Shown: positions 53,622 through 63,465 of the stretch, piece by piece
How positions within the stretch are numbered: the stretch's first letter is position 1
How the letters are laid out: each line of letters begins with the position of its first letter
DNA from: Streptomyces nigrescens
GTDB lineage: Bacteria; Actinomycetota; Actinomycetes; Streptomycetales; Streptomycetaceae
Assembly: GCA_024349765.1 (NCBI GenBank)
Contig: AP026073.1
Coordinates: 3,844,001-3,908,000 of the forward strand
Direction: 5' to 3'
DNA length: 64,000 nucleotides
Translations under genes and position numbers: made by a program
Notes under the pieces: model-generated
The model's input: the letters and a program-made list of their open reading frames with translations, nothing else
What the model was told of the DNA's origin: nothing
Databases searched by the model: none

Positions 53622-53662
53622 TCCACCCCTTTCCCAACGGGTTTCCCAGCAAAGGATTCACT

Positions 53663-54337
53663 GTGCCCAGCATCGCCATCGTCGGAGCCGGCCCCGGTAT
53701 GGGCCTGGCCATCGCTCGTACCTTCGGCTCCCACGGCTTCGACGTCGCTCTCGTCGCCCGCAACCGCGACAAGCTCAACGACCTGGTCGGCCGGCTCGAA
53801 GCCGAAGGCATCACCGCTGCCGCGTTCCCCGCGGACGTACTCGATCATGACGCACTCACCCAGGCGCTCAAGGACGCCGCCACCCGCTTCGGCGGCATCG
53901 ACGTCCTGGAGTACTCCCCGGCCGGGAGCCTCGAATCCACGCCGCTCACCGCTCCGTCGGAGACCAACCCCTCCGATGTGCAGTGGGCGATGGACTTCCT
54001 GCTCTACGGGGCCATCGCCGCCACACGGGCCGTGCTGCCCGCGATGCGCGAGGCCGGCGCGGGCACCCTGCTCTACACCAACGGCGCCGGCTCGGTCGAC
54101 CCCACCCCGATGCTCGGCAACCTCAACGCCGCCCAGGCCGCGCTGCGCAACTGGGTGCTCAGCCTGCACAAGGAACTGGCCGACACCGGCGTCCAGGCCG
54201 CACACGTCGCCATCGGCGTGTGGGTCGGCACGGACGGCCCGCCCGGAGTACCGACGGCCTCGGCCGAGGAAGTCGCCCCCCTCTACTGGGACCTGCACAC
54301 GCAACGCGACAACGCTGAGCGCGTCGTCACCCGCTGA
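53663..54337 (+). CDS. Short-chain dehydrogenase/reductase
   Basis: A 224-aa Rossmann-fold oxidoreductase with the nucleotide motif GAGPGMGLAIAR in place of the usual TGxxxGIG. The catalytic Tyr-x-x-x-Lys is not in its usual place: the region reads NLNAAQAALRNWV, with Asn/Ala replacing Tyr. It is therefore an atypical SDR, possibly a noncanonical or inactive one. GTG 53663 has AAAGGA six bases upstream. Confidence 0.9.
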   Translation: MPSIAIVGAGPGMGLAIARTFGSHGFDVALVARNRDKLNDLVGRLEAEGITAAAFPADVLDHDALTQALKDAATRFGGIDVLEYSPAGSLESTPLTAPSETNPSDVQWAMDFLLYGAIAATRAVLPAMREAGAGTLLYTNGAGSVDPTPMLGNLNAAQAALRNWVLSLHKELADTGVQAAHVAIGVWVGTDGPPGVPTASAEEVAPLYWDLHTQRDNAERVVTR

Positions 54338-54340
54338 CGC

Positions 54341-54378
54341 GTCCCAGGACCGACCCGTCCCAGGACCGACCCGTCCCA
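54341..54378. repeat. 16-bp tandem repeat after the SDR gene
   Basis: GTCCCAGGACCGACCC occurs twice in a row and begins a third time. It lies directly after the dehydrogenase stop and is not predicted to code. Confidence 0.8.
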
Positions 54379-54477
54379 CCACCGCTGATCCCTGATCCGC
54401 CCGTACGGCGGTGGACGCCCGCGGCGCCGTAGGACAACCGACGGCGATTGACGAAGAGCGAGAGGAAGTACTGAAGA

Positions 54478-54605
54478 TGGCCAAGCTGGAGAGCCTGGAC
54501 CCGACAACGCCGGTCTTTGCACAGCTCAAGGAGAAGACCGGGCCCATCGTCCTGGCCAACACCTTCGTCGTTCCCAAGGAGAGGACCGAAGCGTTCCTGG
54601 TCCCC
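54478..54605 (+). pseudogene. Antibiotic-biosynthesis-monooxygenase-like gene, 3' end lost
   Basis: The first 42 residues (start MAKLESLDPTTPVF, then VLANTFVVPKERTEAFL) match the N-terminus of small ABM-fold monooxygenases. After FL the frame turns into unrelated, mobile-element sequence. The break at about 54605 marks an insertion or deletion boundary. Confidence 0.65.
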
Positions 54606-55491
54606 TCCTCAACCCATGGCCAGGCCCTCCCCGGCCCGGCGTTTCACCCCGGGAGCGACGCCAGGCGGCCGGGTCTTGAGGATGCCGACCCGGCCGCACC
54701 GTCCGCAGCGGACTGTGCGCTTTCCGCCTCGGGCGCGGTGCGGGTGCCGGGCACCATGGCCGTGGCGGCGGCGAGGCCGAGGTGGGATTTCATGTTCAGC
54801 TCGAACCGGCCGTAGGGGTTCACGTGGGTCCAGAACAGCGGGGACAGGGCCCGTTGTAGCCGAGGGTGTCGCCGCAGGGGGCGAGACGCTTTTCTCCTCG
54901 GGGCCGGCCTCGGCGAGGCGGCGGAAGAATGCCTCCTCGCCCGAGGGCTCCGGCCAGCGCCTGGCGAACGCGCTCGCGCAGGGTGTCCCGAGGTGTCTGG
55001 GGTCGTCCGGTGGCCGTCGCATCCCCGAACCCGTTCGACAGCGGTATGCCGGCACCATCGAAGCCACCCTGCCCCAGCACACCGACCACGTGCTGTGCGA
55101 AGCCAACTGGGATGCCTTGGCCGCCGCTCTGAAACAGGCGGCGCGGTGCCGGTCGCGGCTGGATGGTCATCTGCGACCGCAGCGAGATCAGCATCCGCTG
55201 CCGCTGCGCACACCAGTGGAAGCGCATCAAGCGCAGCCACCACGAGCCGCATATCCCAGGCATCCGCTTCAGTCAGCTGCCGTTGGCGGCCCTATGTCCG
55301 CCCGACGCCCCGTGAGGTGTAGGCACAGAACGAAGCACCCGCTGCGTGCGAACAGCCCAGGCTCGGCCCTCCGCACCACCTCCACCAGACGGGCGCGGTT
55401 TTGAAACCTGCTCAGTACCTGGACGCAGGGCTCGCCGCGGGGGAGGGCGCGCACGCGATCGGCGGGCCATGCGTGGTACGGACGGCACCCA
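54606..55491. mobile_element. Mobile-element debris (Tn3- and relaxase-like traces)
   Basis: On the minus strand, 54852-54774 reads ALSPLFWTHVNPYGRFELNM, like the C-terminal end of Tn3-family transposases. At 55010-54900, in two frames, PRDTLRERVRQALAGA and EEAFFRRLAEAG resemble the helical part of plasmid relaxases. Both are short and out of frame with everything around, so the 890 bases are best read as remains of a Tn3-type or integrative element between the truncated monooxygenase and the NACHT gene. Confidence 0.45.
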
Positions 55492-58128
55492 TCACGTCGT
55501 CGTCAGGCACGCTCGCACAATTTGCGTGTGTGATGGAAGAGCCTCGGATCCCACGAATGCGGATTCCTCGGCGAGCCGAATGGTGCGCAGGGACCTGACC
55601 TTCTTGAGACTGCTCACATCGATACTGGCCAGCGGGCTTTCGAACGTGATGGTGTGGAGATTCGGGAAGTACGCCAGCCACTCCCAGGTGGCGTCTGAGT
55701 CAGCCTCCACCCACAAATGAGTGAGGCGGGTGCGGTCGCAGCCAGATTGGAACTCCTCAGGCGTGATCGTGCCTGTTATCCGAATCCGAGAACGGCCGCC
55801 GAACCGTCGGAGCGCATGCAGTTCCTGCGCATTCGAGACGCAGAAGTAGAGATCTTCCTCTCTGAGGTGAGCAATGACTTCCTCAGCAAATCGATCGCAC
55901 TCGAAACGACTCCAGACCCTGGCCAGTTCCGAACGGACACGGAGGTCCGAGAGGTCGCGATATTTCGCCAGTACGGAGATCGCGGCGTCGGTGGCAAGGC
56001 GGGTGGCAGACAATACGGTGAAGTATGCCTCGTCTTCGGAGAGCCCCTGCGGCCCGGGAAGCAGGTCCAGAACGACCGGACCCACATCAGCCAGAGCGCG
56101 GGCCTGATCCGCCGATCGAGGCGGAATCAGCGCCGCGGCCCGCTGCTCCACCTTCATCCGCACGTCCGGGCTCAGTTCTGTTGCATGTTCCAAACAGGCC
56201 GCTGCCAGCAGGTGGAGACGCCTGCTGTCCTTCTCCGATGCGTCACCTCGTTCTATAAGACCGGTCAGCAGCCGGGTTCGCTCCATGGTCCGAGCGTGGG
56301 CAATGGACATCCGGATGACGTCCTCCCACTGATCGAGATGTGCGTGCGCGATGAGGAAATCGAAGTCAAGACCTTCTACCGCAGCCTTGGCACCCAGATA
56401 GTCCTGAAAAGTGCGGTGAATGAAATCCATGGAGCCTGTACTGGGTTCGCGCAGGAGACCACTGCGGATCAGCAGGTGGTGATAGATCTCCTCAGCCGTC
56501 CCCTGATCGGCGATCTTCGGCATCGCGGGTAGTGCGTGCTCCAGCAGCTCGATGGCATCTGTCCGATCCATCTCGGAACGACCGTTGCGGATCATCCAGT
56601 AGGCAAGCTTCTGGATCAGCTGGATGTGATGTTCCTCGCCGATGCGGATGGTGCCCGGCTTGTAGATTCCTCGCTCCCGGTCACGCCGGGAAAGCAGCAT
56701 GGAGAGGGCGGCGTCGTAGACCTCCTTCCGGCCGTCCGGAAGGTAGCCACGACGGTCCTGGTGAAGGGCGCAGATCAGCGCGCACATCAGGGGGTTGGTG
56801 GCGAGGCGGCCGAGGTCTTGTTTGGCTCGTACGGATTGCAGGAGATCTGTGGCATAGCGATCACCAATGCCCGCGGCCTTGTGCCACCGCCTGATGAACT
56901 CGGCGACGTTCTCCCGGCTCATCGGAGCAAGGTCGAGCTCTGCGAAGTCGTCACCGACCAACCAGTCCTGGCGTACGGCCGAAGGGCGAGAGGTCACCAG
57001 CCACCGGTTGTGCGGGTAGGCACTGACCAGCTCCTGCAGCCAACGGCGTGCCTCTTGGCGTTCGCTTTCCGGAATTTCGTCGATCCCGTCGACCAGGATC
57101 AACCCACGCTTTGACCTCAACACCCTGTCAAACCACCCTGTGGGCTGGAGGCTGGCGATGGGGCAGTCAACGGCGGCCAGGAATCCATCGGGTGTGGGGA
57201 GTTTGGCGCCGCCTCGGGTCAGGGTGCGCAGCGGCAGTACAAAGGGCACGAGGCCGTAGAGATACAGGAGACGTTCGTCGAGAGCCTTCCGCGCCGTGGA
57301 AACTGCCAGCCACTGTACGAGCGTCGTTTTCCCTGACCCTGCAACGCCCCGGAGCAACACTCGGTCACGACCGGCCAGGATGTGATCGGCGGGGAGGAGT
57401 GTGGGGAGGTCATGCGTTCTGCCGCCCGCTGCGTCCAAGCTCAGATAGGCGGCGTCGAGCGGCCAATTCTCAGGCGCCTCGGACAGATCGAGCCCAAAAA
57501 TGGTTAATTTTCCGTGCTTGGCGGCAATGTACTCGGCGTAGCGCTCCTCGAAAGGCCCGTCGGCCGGCGAGGGAGTGCGGGCGATCAGGGAGTCGATCTT
57601 CAGGGACAACTCTTCGATCTGACGGCTGTGTTCGATCAGCGTACGGGCCACAAAAGTGGATCTCTGGGTGAAGAAGTGCAGGATATGGAGGCACGCAGTG
57701 TCGAGCACGCTCGCATGAAGTGTCACTGCGTCGCTGGATAAACCGAGAGTGGCCGAGGGGCTCTGCGACCGTAAATGCCGGGAGAGCGCAAGGTGTCCGA
57801 GCTGCACGGCTTGCACATCGTCCATGTCGATGTAACCCAGCGACCTCAGCGAGTCCGCTACGGCATGTGCCACAGCGCGCTGTTCGTATGCCGGCAGACG
57901 TTCCTCGACGCCGGTGGACTGCGCCGCGCGGTTCACCAGCTCCTCGGCAATCTTGTGCAGATCTTCGTCCGACAGGACTCGTTTCTCGCCCTTGAACGAA
58001 ACGAGCTTCGAGACGCGCAGCGGCCGGTCGACCAAACCAGCACCGGGGCCGTCTGCTACGAAGAGCCTCTTGATCAGCGGCGCTACAACGCTTGAGGCGA
58101 GACGAGCGCCAATGGCAGCGGCTTCCAT
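55492..58128 (-). CDS. NACHT NTPase (bacterial NLR-like), putative anti-phage protein
   Basis: An 878-aa STAND NTPase. Residues 1-190 are helical (an N-terminal NACHT-associated helical domain). The NACHT module has Walker A GVAGSGKTT (261-269) and Walker B LILVDGIDEIPE (D347, D350, E351), followed by a Trp/His-containing helical region. A long helical sensor part (about 480-770) leads to a C-terminal LRR-like stretch (LTHLWVEAD, NLHTITFESP, SLRTIRLAEE). Bacterial NACHT proteins of this layout restrict phages. Here the N-terminal effector is not an obvious nuclease, so it may act by membrane or oligomer signalling. The ATG has GGGGAG five bases upstream. Confidence 0.93.
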   Translation of the reverse strand: MEAAAIGARLASSVVAPLIKRLFVADGPGAGLVDRPLRVSKLVSFKGEKRVLSDEDLHKIAEELVNRAAQSTGVEERLPAYEQRAVAHAVADSLRSLGYIDMDDVQAVQLGHLALSRHLRSQSPSATLGLSSDAVTLHASVLDTACLHILHFFTQRSTFVARTLIEHSRQIEELSLKIDSLIARTPSPADGPFEERYAEYIAAKHGKLTIFGLDLSEAPENWPLDAAYLSLDAAGGRTHDLPTLLPADHILAGRDRVLLRGVAGSGKTTLVQWLAVSTARKALDERLLYLYGLVPFVLPLRTLTRGGAKLPTPDGFLAAVDCPIASLQPTGWFDRVLRSKRGLILVDGIDEIPESERQEARRWLQELVSAYPHNRWLVTSRPSAVRQDWLVGDDFAELDLAPMSRENVAEFIRRWHKAAGIGDRYATDLLQSVRAKQDLGRLATNPLMCALICALHQDRRGYLPDGRKEVYDAALSMLLSRRDRERGIYKPGTIRIGEEHHIQLIQKLAYWMIRNGRSEMDRTDAIELLEHALPAMPKIADQGTAEEIYHHLLIRSGLLREPSTGSMDFIHRTFQDYLGAKAAVEGLDFDFLIAHAHLDQWEDVIRMSIAHARTMERTRLLTGLIERGDASEKDSRRLHLLAAACLEHATELSPDVRMKVEQRAAALIPPRSADQARALADVGPVVLDLLPGPQGLSEDEAYFTVLSATRLATDAAISVLAKYRDLSDLRVRSELARVWSRFECDRFAEEVIAHLREEDLYFCVSNAQELHALRRFGGRSRIRITGTITPEEFQSGCDRTRLTHLWVEADSDATWEWLAYFPNLHTITFESPLASIDVSSLKKVRSLRTIRLAEESAFVGSEALPSHTQIVRACLTTT

Positions 58129-58338
58129 TTACTCCCCGGTTGGTGTGAGGACGGCAGCCAACCGTCGACCCGGCAGCAGCTTAGGAGATGCAGCGATGGG
58201 CTGTCCGGGAAACAGCCCAAGTGCGGTGGTCAGCGGCCAATCGCTGCCAGGGTGCCTGGTAGATCGTCATGTGCCCTGGTCTTGGAGCTGTCTGCAAAAC
58301 CAGGTGGCCTCAGCGGACCATCTGGGTAAGGTCGGGCA

Positions 58339-58890
58339 ATGCCTGAGCTGAAGCCGCTGCATGCCGGCCATGCCCCGGCGGTCCTGGCCTTCGAGCTGAC
58401 GAACCGCGCCTACTTCGCTGCCTCGGTCCCGGACCGCGGCGACGACTTCTTCGACCAGTTCGCCGACCGGTACAACGCCTTGCTGACTGAGCAGGAGGCC
58501 GGAATCTGCGCCTTCCACGTGCTCGTCGCCGAGGACAGCTCGGTACTCGGCAGGTTCAATCTGGTCGACATCGAGGACCACACTGCGGAACTCGGATACC
58601 GGGTCGCGCAGCACATCGCCGGCCGCGGCGTCGCGACCGCGACCGTCCGGGAGCTGTGCCAGCTGGCGGCGGCCCAGCACGGGCTGCGTAGGCTGCGGGC
58701 AGCCACGGCCCTCCGGAATGTCGCGTCTCAGAAGGTGCTGACCAAAGCAGGGTTCGTCCCTGTCGGCCCGGCCGATCCGGCCCATCTCAGCGGTGAGCCA
58801 GGCACCTGGTATCAGCGCGACCTGGTGATCCAGCCGTACAGCGCGATGTTGCCTGAGGACCGGCTGCGGGAAGGCCGCGGCCACCGCTGA
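58339..58890 (+). CDS. GNAT N-acetyltransferase
   Basis: A 183-aa acetyltransferase of the RimJ/RimL type: LGRFNLVDIEDHTAELGYRVAQHIAGRGVAT holds the acetyl-CoA-binding loop, and LRRLRAATALRNVASQKVLTKAGF the characteristic C-terminal segment. It likely acetylates a ribosomal protein N-terminus or a small molecule. AAGG is near the ATG. It stands alone, downstream of the divergent NACHT gene. Confidence 0.95.
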   Translation: MPELKPLHAGHAPAVLAFELTNRAYFAASVPDRGDDFFDQFADRYNALLTEQEAGICAFHVLVAEDSSVLGRFNLVDIEDHTAELGYRVAQHIAGRGVATATVRELCQLAAAQHGLRRLRAATALRNVASQKVLTKAGFVPVGPADPAHLSGEPGTWYQRDLVIQPYSAMLPEDRLREGRGHR

Positions 58891-59031
58891 TCAACGGTGT
58901 GTGAAGACCAACGATCTTGCGGTGGCCGCTGGTCACAGCGCAGACCCTGTCTGCTGGAAGGAAGCGTTCGAGGGCCTGAGGGGCCGGAGGGTGGGCTGGG
59001 GAGACCGGCCCAGCAGCCCCTCCCGAACGGC

Positions 59032-59418
59032 GTGCATCCGCACCCCTGCACCGTGCACGACCTGACGAACGCATGCTCCGCGTTCCTCCGGGAGGCCGTT
59101 CATGGGCGAAGTGGACTGCTGAATGTCTTCACCCCCCACGCGACGTCCGGCCTGGCCGTCATCGAGACCGGCGCGGGCAGTGACGACGACCTGCTGGCGG
59201 CGCTTCGCGACATCCTTCCCGCGGACGGTCGTTGGCAGGACCGCCACGGCGGTCCAGGCCACGGCAGCGGTCACGTGCTCCCGGCTCTGGTCCCGCCACA
59301 CGCCACGTTGCCCGTGGTCGATGGCGCGCTGGAGCTGGGGCCCTCGCAGTCCGTCGTACTGGTGAACTCCGACCGGGACAGCTCCGAGCGCCAGGTCCGG
59401 TTGTCCTTCCTCAGCTGA
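59032..59418 (+). CDS. yjbQ: YjbQ/UPF0047 family protein
   Basis: A 128-aa protein with the family signature FTPHATSGLAVIETGAGSDDD, HGGPGHGSGHVLPALVPP and a C-terminal RQVRLSFL. YjbQ proteins show thiamine-phosphate synthase side activity and their true role is unclear. GTG 59032 is used; the N-terminus lacks the first strand of typical family members (about ten residues), and the frame further upstream has no coding look, so the gene may be slightly truncated. Confidence 0.8.
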   Translation: MHPHPCTVHDLTNACSAFLREAVHGRSGLLNVFTPHATSGLAVIETGAGSDDDLLAALRDILPADGRWQDRHGGPGHGSGHVLPALVPPHATLPVVDGALELGPSQSVVLVNSDRDSSERQVRLSFLS

Positions 59419-59707
59419 CCGGACGGCCCACGCGGTCGTGCGGCTGACGGCCCCCGTTGGCAGCCGATGACGCACGAGAGTGTCCGGCTGCCCCCGCGGG
59501 CGGCGCTGCCTCTTCGCAATTCGCGGGCTGCCTGCTCCATGGTCTCCTGCGCCTCCACTCGCCCGCTCCGGATCGGTCCGGCGAGCCTTACCAGGAGTAA
59601 GCTGGAACCACCGAGGGCACTCCGTACACCAGCCTCAACGCTCGTGTCGTTTTCGGCGATTCACGACACCGGGCCGGACACGGTGGGCCCGGGGCAGGGT
59701 CCGCGTC

Positions 59708-60298
59708 ATGACCACGACCATTCCGTACACGCCTGCGGTCGAAGACCGGACCGCTTCGCTACCCCTCCGACTCATGCTGGCGCCGGCCGGCACCGCTCCC
59801 GCTCTGCTCGACGGTGCATGGTGGCCCCGCTCCCGTGACCTCACGGTGGAACTTCCCGCCCTGACGGCCGTCCTCGACCCCCTGTGGGGGCGGATCACGC
59901 GCGTCACGGTGAACCCCACCTTCTGGCCGGTCATCCCACGAAAGGTGCCCGTCGACGGGCATGTGGTGGGTGTCGGCTGGTTCAAGGCCGAGCAAGATCC
60001 CCACAAGCTGCTGCTGTTCTCCTACACCGTCGGCCGTTGGGACCTGCTGGTCATCCCTCCGGAGACCAGCCCGGCCACCGCCGCCCGGCTCATGACCGAG
60101 GCCGCCGATCCACTGGGCATCCGCACCGCGAGCGCCCTGATGAACGCAGCGGAGGAACGCCGGATCGCGGAGGAGACGGAACTGTCCCTGGTCTCGGTCT
60201 GGGACTCCGAAGGCGGCCATGGAGCAGGCCTGCCGACCTCTCGTTCACCCGCCCGAGCAGTCATTGCTCAGGTATCAGATGCGACGGAAGGTATCTGA
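59708..60298 (+). CDS. DUF5994 protein
   Basis: A 196-aa protein matching the actinobacterial DUF5994 family: PLRLMLAPAGTAPALLDGAWWPRS, then VTVNPTFWPVIPRKVPVDG and GWFKAEQDPHKLLLFSY. The C-terminal 45 residues are less conserved. Function unknown; the family is abundant in Streptomyces and often multicopy. GGGGCAGGG precedes the ATG at 59708, and the frame upstream of it is not coding. Confidence 0.9.
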   Translation: MTTTIPYTPAVEDRTASLPLRLMLAPAGTAPALLDGAWWPRSRDLTVELPALTAVLDPLWGRITRVTVNPTFWPVIPRKVPVDGHVVGVGWFKAEQDPHKLLLFSYTVGRWDLLVIPPETSPATAARLMTEAADPLGIRTASALMNAAEERRIAEETELSLVSVWDSEGGHGAGLPTSRSPARAVIAQVSDATEGI

Positions 60299-61823
60299 GC
60301 GTCGTCTCGGTCGTCGCGAGCGCGACGTCGAACCCGCAGCCCGCTCCGGAGACAAGCCCCAGGCCAACAGCCTGGGGCTGATCTCTTGTCCGGACTGTCT
60401 CCCACAGTGCGCCGTTCGCGCGCCGCAACATGCCCACCAGTGCCGCGTTGGCACATAGTGCTGGATAGGCGGCAGCGCCGCACCCACGACTCCCATTCCA
60501 TTGCCCAGACCCGGCCGGCAACGGTGCGGGCCGGGCCGACTGCTCGTCGGACCGCATCTCGCCGCCGTTCATGCCCCTATCTCTCGGCCATCTCGGCCGC
60601 CTCCCTTCTCTCTTGGCCGAGGGAGAAGGCCGGTTACCGTCGTCGCACGGGGCTGCTTGCCCAATTACGTCCGGGCCCTTCTCCGCATACCAGTCGAGAT
60701 GCCGCCGAAGGTCGGTCCGTATAAAGGTCGCCCGCGCCGTCGCTTTGGGCCTCCCGGTGACGGTGCAGCAGCTGCGGCACGAGCCGCCGAAAGCCAGGAC
60801 GGATTCGCAGCGGCTGACGACGTTCGTTCCCGTTGCGCGGATCGCACCACAACTCCCCCTGATACGCCGCCATGCGCCGCCGTCGGCGGCGCACTGGCAC
60901 CACCAGCACCAGAACGCCCAGCAGTGCCACTGCCCCCAGGGACATCCGTGCACGAACGGTTCCAGCCCGCGTTTTTGTGCTGGCCGTGAGTTCGCTCGGC
61001 TGTCAAGGCGTGATGTCCACGCATGCTCGAGGCAGTGGCCCTGGGTAAGCGCTGCGCCATTCGGGCGACATCTGGGTCCTCCCTCTATCCAGGACCGCCG
61101 GTGATGCCTTAAATAGCAATAGTGAGTCCGGAGGTCGCCCATCCCTCTCGGGGCTCATGTTTTGCCGGTTGGCCGGTAGCGGCCAGCGGCATTTCCTTAT
61201 GGGCGCTCCTTGGACGGCTGGTCAGTTGCCCCTCCCGGCTGTTATGTGACTGCCAGTCGGTCCTTGAGGAGCCCCGAACTAGATCCACGCAGACCTAGAT
61301 CGCGAGGGCTCAACATGGGCAAGGTTTGTCAGCCGAAAAGGCATCAACTGCTTTGAGTCGTGGGGTGTGGAAAATCAGCTCACGCCGCCGACTCCGCTGA
61401 ATTCGGCCATACCGGTATCGGCGGATCCCCGCTCAAGCTGAGCTCCACGGACCGCTAGCACGCCCAAGTGACCAGCTCGGACGGCAAGTCCGCCGGTTTC
61501 CAGGCTCCCTCAGTCTCCGTCAGGCCTGGATGCCGGACGTCCTCTGCGTCTGGAACGGGCGACGGCCCGGCATGAGGCGGCCTCCGGTGCGGCGTCACCA
61601 GGAGCACGCGGTACGAGCGCCGACGCCTGAGTGCGCTCAGGCAGCTGTGATGAGTGCGCCCACCACGCTCGGTCGAAGCCTTCCTGTTCCTCCCGGCGCG
61701 CAGCAATTGGCACGGCTCACCCCGCACCCAAGGCGCCGGTCGCAGTGGTGCAAGCGCACCGCACTCGCACCGTTCCGGGGCGGCATCAGGGCTGCCCTGG
61801 AACCTTTGGAAAGGAAATCCACG
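60299..61823. other. 1.5 kb without an intact gene, with an integrase-like trace
   Basis: Many short frames, none convincing. On the minus strand at 60760-60661, GRPK, then FIRTDLRRHLDWYAEKGPDV, resembles the middle of actinobacterial tyrosine integrases, suggesting a decayed integrative element. The part 61080-61480 is more AT-rich and may carry the promoter of the next gene. I see no tRNA or clear attachment repeat. Confidence 0.4.
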
Positions 61824-63338
61824 ATGGCAACATCCGTACCTCTGGGTACCGCCGCCACCTACGGGGTGCTCGCCAACACGGCGATCACCAACACCGGCCC
61901 CACCGTGGTCGCCGGCGACCTCGGAGTGAGCCCCGCCGGTGCGGTGACCGGCTTTCCTCCCGGAACGGTCACCGGAACCATCCACGTGAACGACGCTGCC
62001 GCGGCGCAGGCCCAGGCCGACCTGCTCACTGGGTATGCCAACGCACTCTCCCAACCGGTCACGGGCACCGTCGCGACGGAACTCGGAGGGACCACCCTGA
62101 CCCCCGGCGTGTACAACGCCGCCTCGGGCACGTTCTCCCTCAACGGGACACTGACCCTGGACGCTCAGGGCAACCCCAACGCCGTCTTCATCTTCAAGAC
62201 AACCACCACGCTCATCACGGGAGCCGCCGGCAACGTCAACCTCATCAACCAGGCGCAGTCCAGCAACGTGTTCTGGCAGGTCGGCAGTTCCGCGACGCTC
62301 GGCGCCGGCTCCACCATCAGGGGCAGCATCCTCGCCTTCACCTCGATCACCGCCACCACGGGGGCCACCGTGGACGGCCGGCTGCTGGCTCTCGGCGCCG
62401 CCGTCACGCTGGACTCGAACGCGGTCACCGTGCCGCCCCTGTCCACCTGCCAGGTGGTGATCCAGCCGGTGGCCGGGCCGGTGGTGGTCGGGCAGCCGAC
62501 TCCCGTGTCCGCTCTGGTGACCTGTAACGGCCTGCCGGTCTCGGGTGCCACGGTGACCTTCACCGGTGGTGCGGTCCCGGTGACCGCCACCACCAACGCG
62601 GCGGGCATCGCCACCGGATCGCTCACCTTCAACACGGCCGGGCCCGCCACCATCACTGCCACCGTCACCGCGGCCGGCAGCGGGTGCGCGTGCACCGGCG
62701 TCGTCTCCGCGCCCCTCCCCATCACCGTCACTCCGCAGCCGTCCTGCCTGGTGGTGATCCAGCCGGTGGCCGGGCCGGTGGTGGTCGGGCAGCCGACCCC
62801 CGTCTCCGCTGTGGTGACCTGCAACGGTCTGCCGGTCGTCGGTGGGTCGGTGACCTTCACCGGTGGTGCGGTCCCGGTGACCGCCACCACCAACGCGGCC
62901 GGTGTCGCCACCGGAACGCTGACCTTCAACACGGCCGGGACCGCCACGGTCACTGCCACGGTCACCGCGGCCGGCACCGGGTGCGCGTGCACCGGCGTCG
63001 CGTCCGCGCCCCTCACCATCCCCGTCACTCCGGCGACGGGCCCGCTGAGCTTGGCGCCCGCCTGCTGGCACGTCAACCTGCCCATCCCGATTCCGAGCCT
63101 GTTCGTGGCGACGTTGACGGCCACCCTCACGCCGGCCCAAGCGGGAGTCACGGTCACCTTCTACGTCTCCGGCCTGCCGGTGGGATCCGCGGTGACCAAT
63201 GCCAACGGCATCGCCACCCTCAACGCCGGCCTGTCCATCCTGCAGATCAGCGCCAACAGCTACACGGCGACCGCCACCGTCGGCGGCGTCCCGGTCCAGG
63301 CCACCGGCGCCCTGAGGCCCTGCTTCCCGCCGGCGTGA
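61824..63338 (+). CDS. DUF3494 (ice-binding-like) protein with Ig-like repeats
   Basis: A 504-aa protein. Residues 1-200 are a DUF3494 beta-solenoid, from PLGTAATYGVLANTAITNTG through DLGVSPAGAVTGFPPGTV to FWQVGSSATLGAGSTIRGSI, the fold of bacterial ice-binding proteins and adhesins. Two nearly identical 99-residue Ig-like domains follow (62454-63047), each with a Cys-x-Cys (GCACTG), and a third, different Ig-like domain ends the protein. AAGGAAA lies upstream of the ATG. There is no signal peptide or cell-wall anchor, which is strange for such domains. An adhesive or surface role is likely. Confidence 0.9.
   Translation: MATSVPLGTAATYGVLANTAITNTGPTVVAGDLGVSPAGAVTGFPPGTVTGTIHVNDAAAAQAQADLLTGYANALSQPVTGTVATELGGTTLTPGVYNAASGTFSLNGTLTLDAQGNPNAVFIFKTTTTLITGAAGNVNLINQAQSSNVFWQVGSSATLGAGSTIRGSILAFTSITATTGATVDGRLLALGAAVTLDSNAVTVPPLSTCQVVIQPVAGPVVVGQPTPVSALVTCNGLPVSGATVTFTGGAVPVTATTNAAGIATGSLTFNTAGPATITATVTAAGSGCACTGVVSAPLPITVTPQPSCLVVIQPVAGPVVVGQPTPVSAVVTCNGLPVVGGSVTFTGGAVPVTATTNAAGVATGTLTFNTAGTATVTATVTAAGTGCACTGVASAPLTIPVTPATGPLSLAPACWHVNLPIPIPSLFVATLTATLTPAQAGVTVTFYVSGLPVGSAVTNANGIATLNAGLSILQISANSYTATATVGGVPVQATGALRPCFPPA
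62454..63047 (+). repeat. 297-bp tandem duplication encoding Ig-like domains
   Basis: Two adjacent units with a 297-base period (99 codons), starting GTGGTGATCCAGCCGG at 62454 and again at 62751. They are almost identical in DNA, which points to recent duplication or gene conversion. Confidence 0.9.
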
Positions 63339-63428
63339 CGGGTCCTGTGACGGTACTCGCGCACAGGTCTGGTCCACGCAGTGCCGCCCCTGACCTGAGG
63401 GCCTTCCGGTAAGCGGCCCGTCCCGCAC

Positions 63429-63465
63429 GGGCTGTCCCCCGTCGTGGAAGGACAGGGGACAGCCC
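63429..63465. terminator. Hairpin terminator after the DUF3494 gene
   Basis: GGGCTGTCCCC and GGGGACAGCCC form a perfect 11-bp stem with a 15-base loop, 91 bases after the stop. No T-tract. The rest of 63339-63743 holds no gene that I can support. Confidence 0.75.

Noticed and set aside
61455-63428. 657-aa minus-strand frame opposite the DUF3494 gene
   Set aside because: Its Gly/Arg/Asp repeats simply mirror the Ig-like repeats of the real gene.
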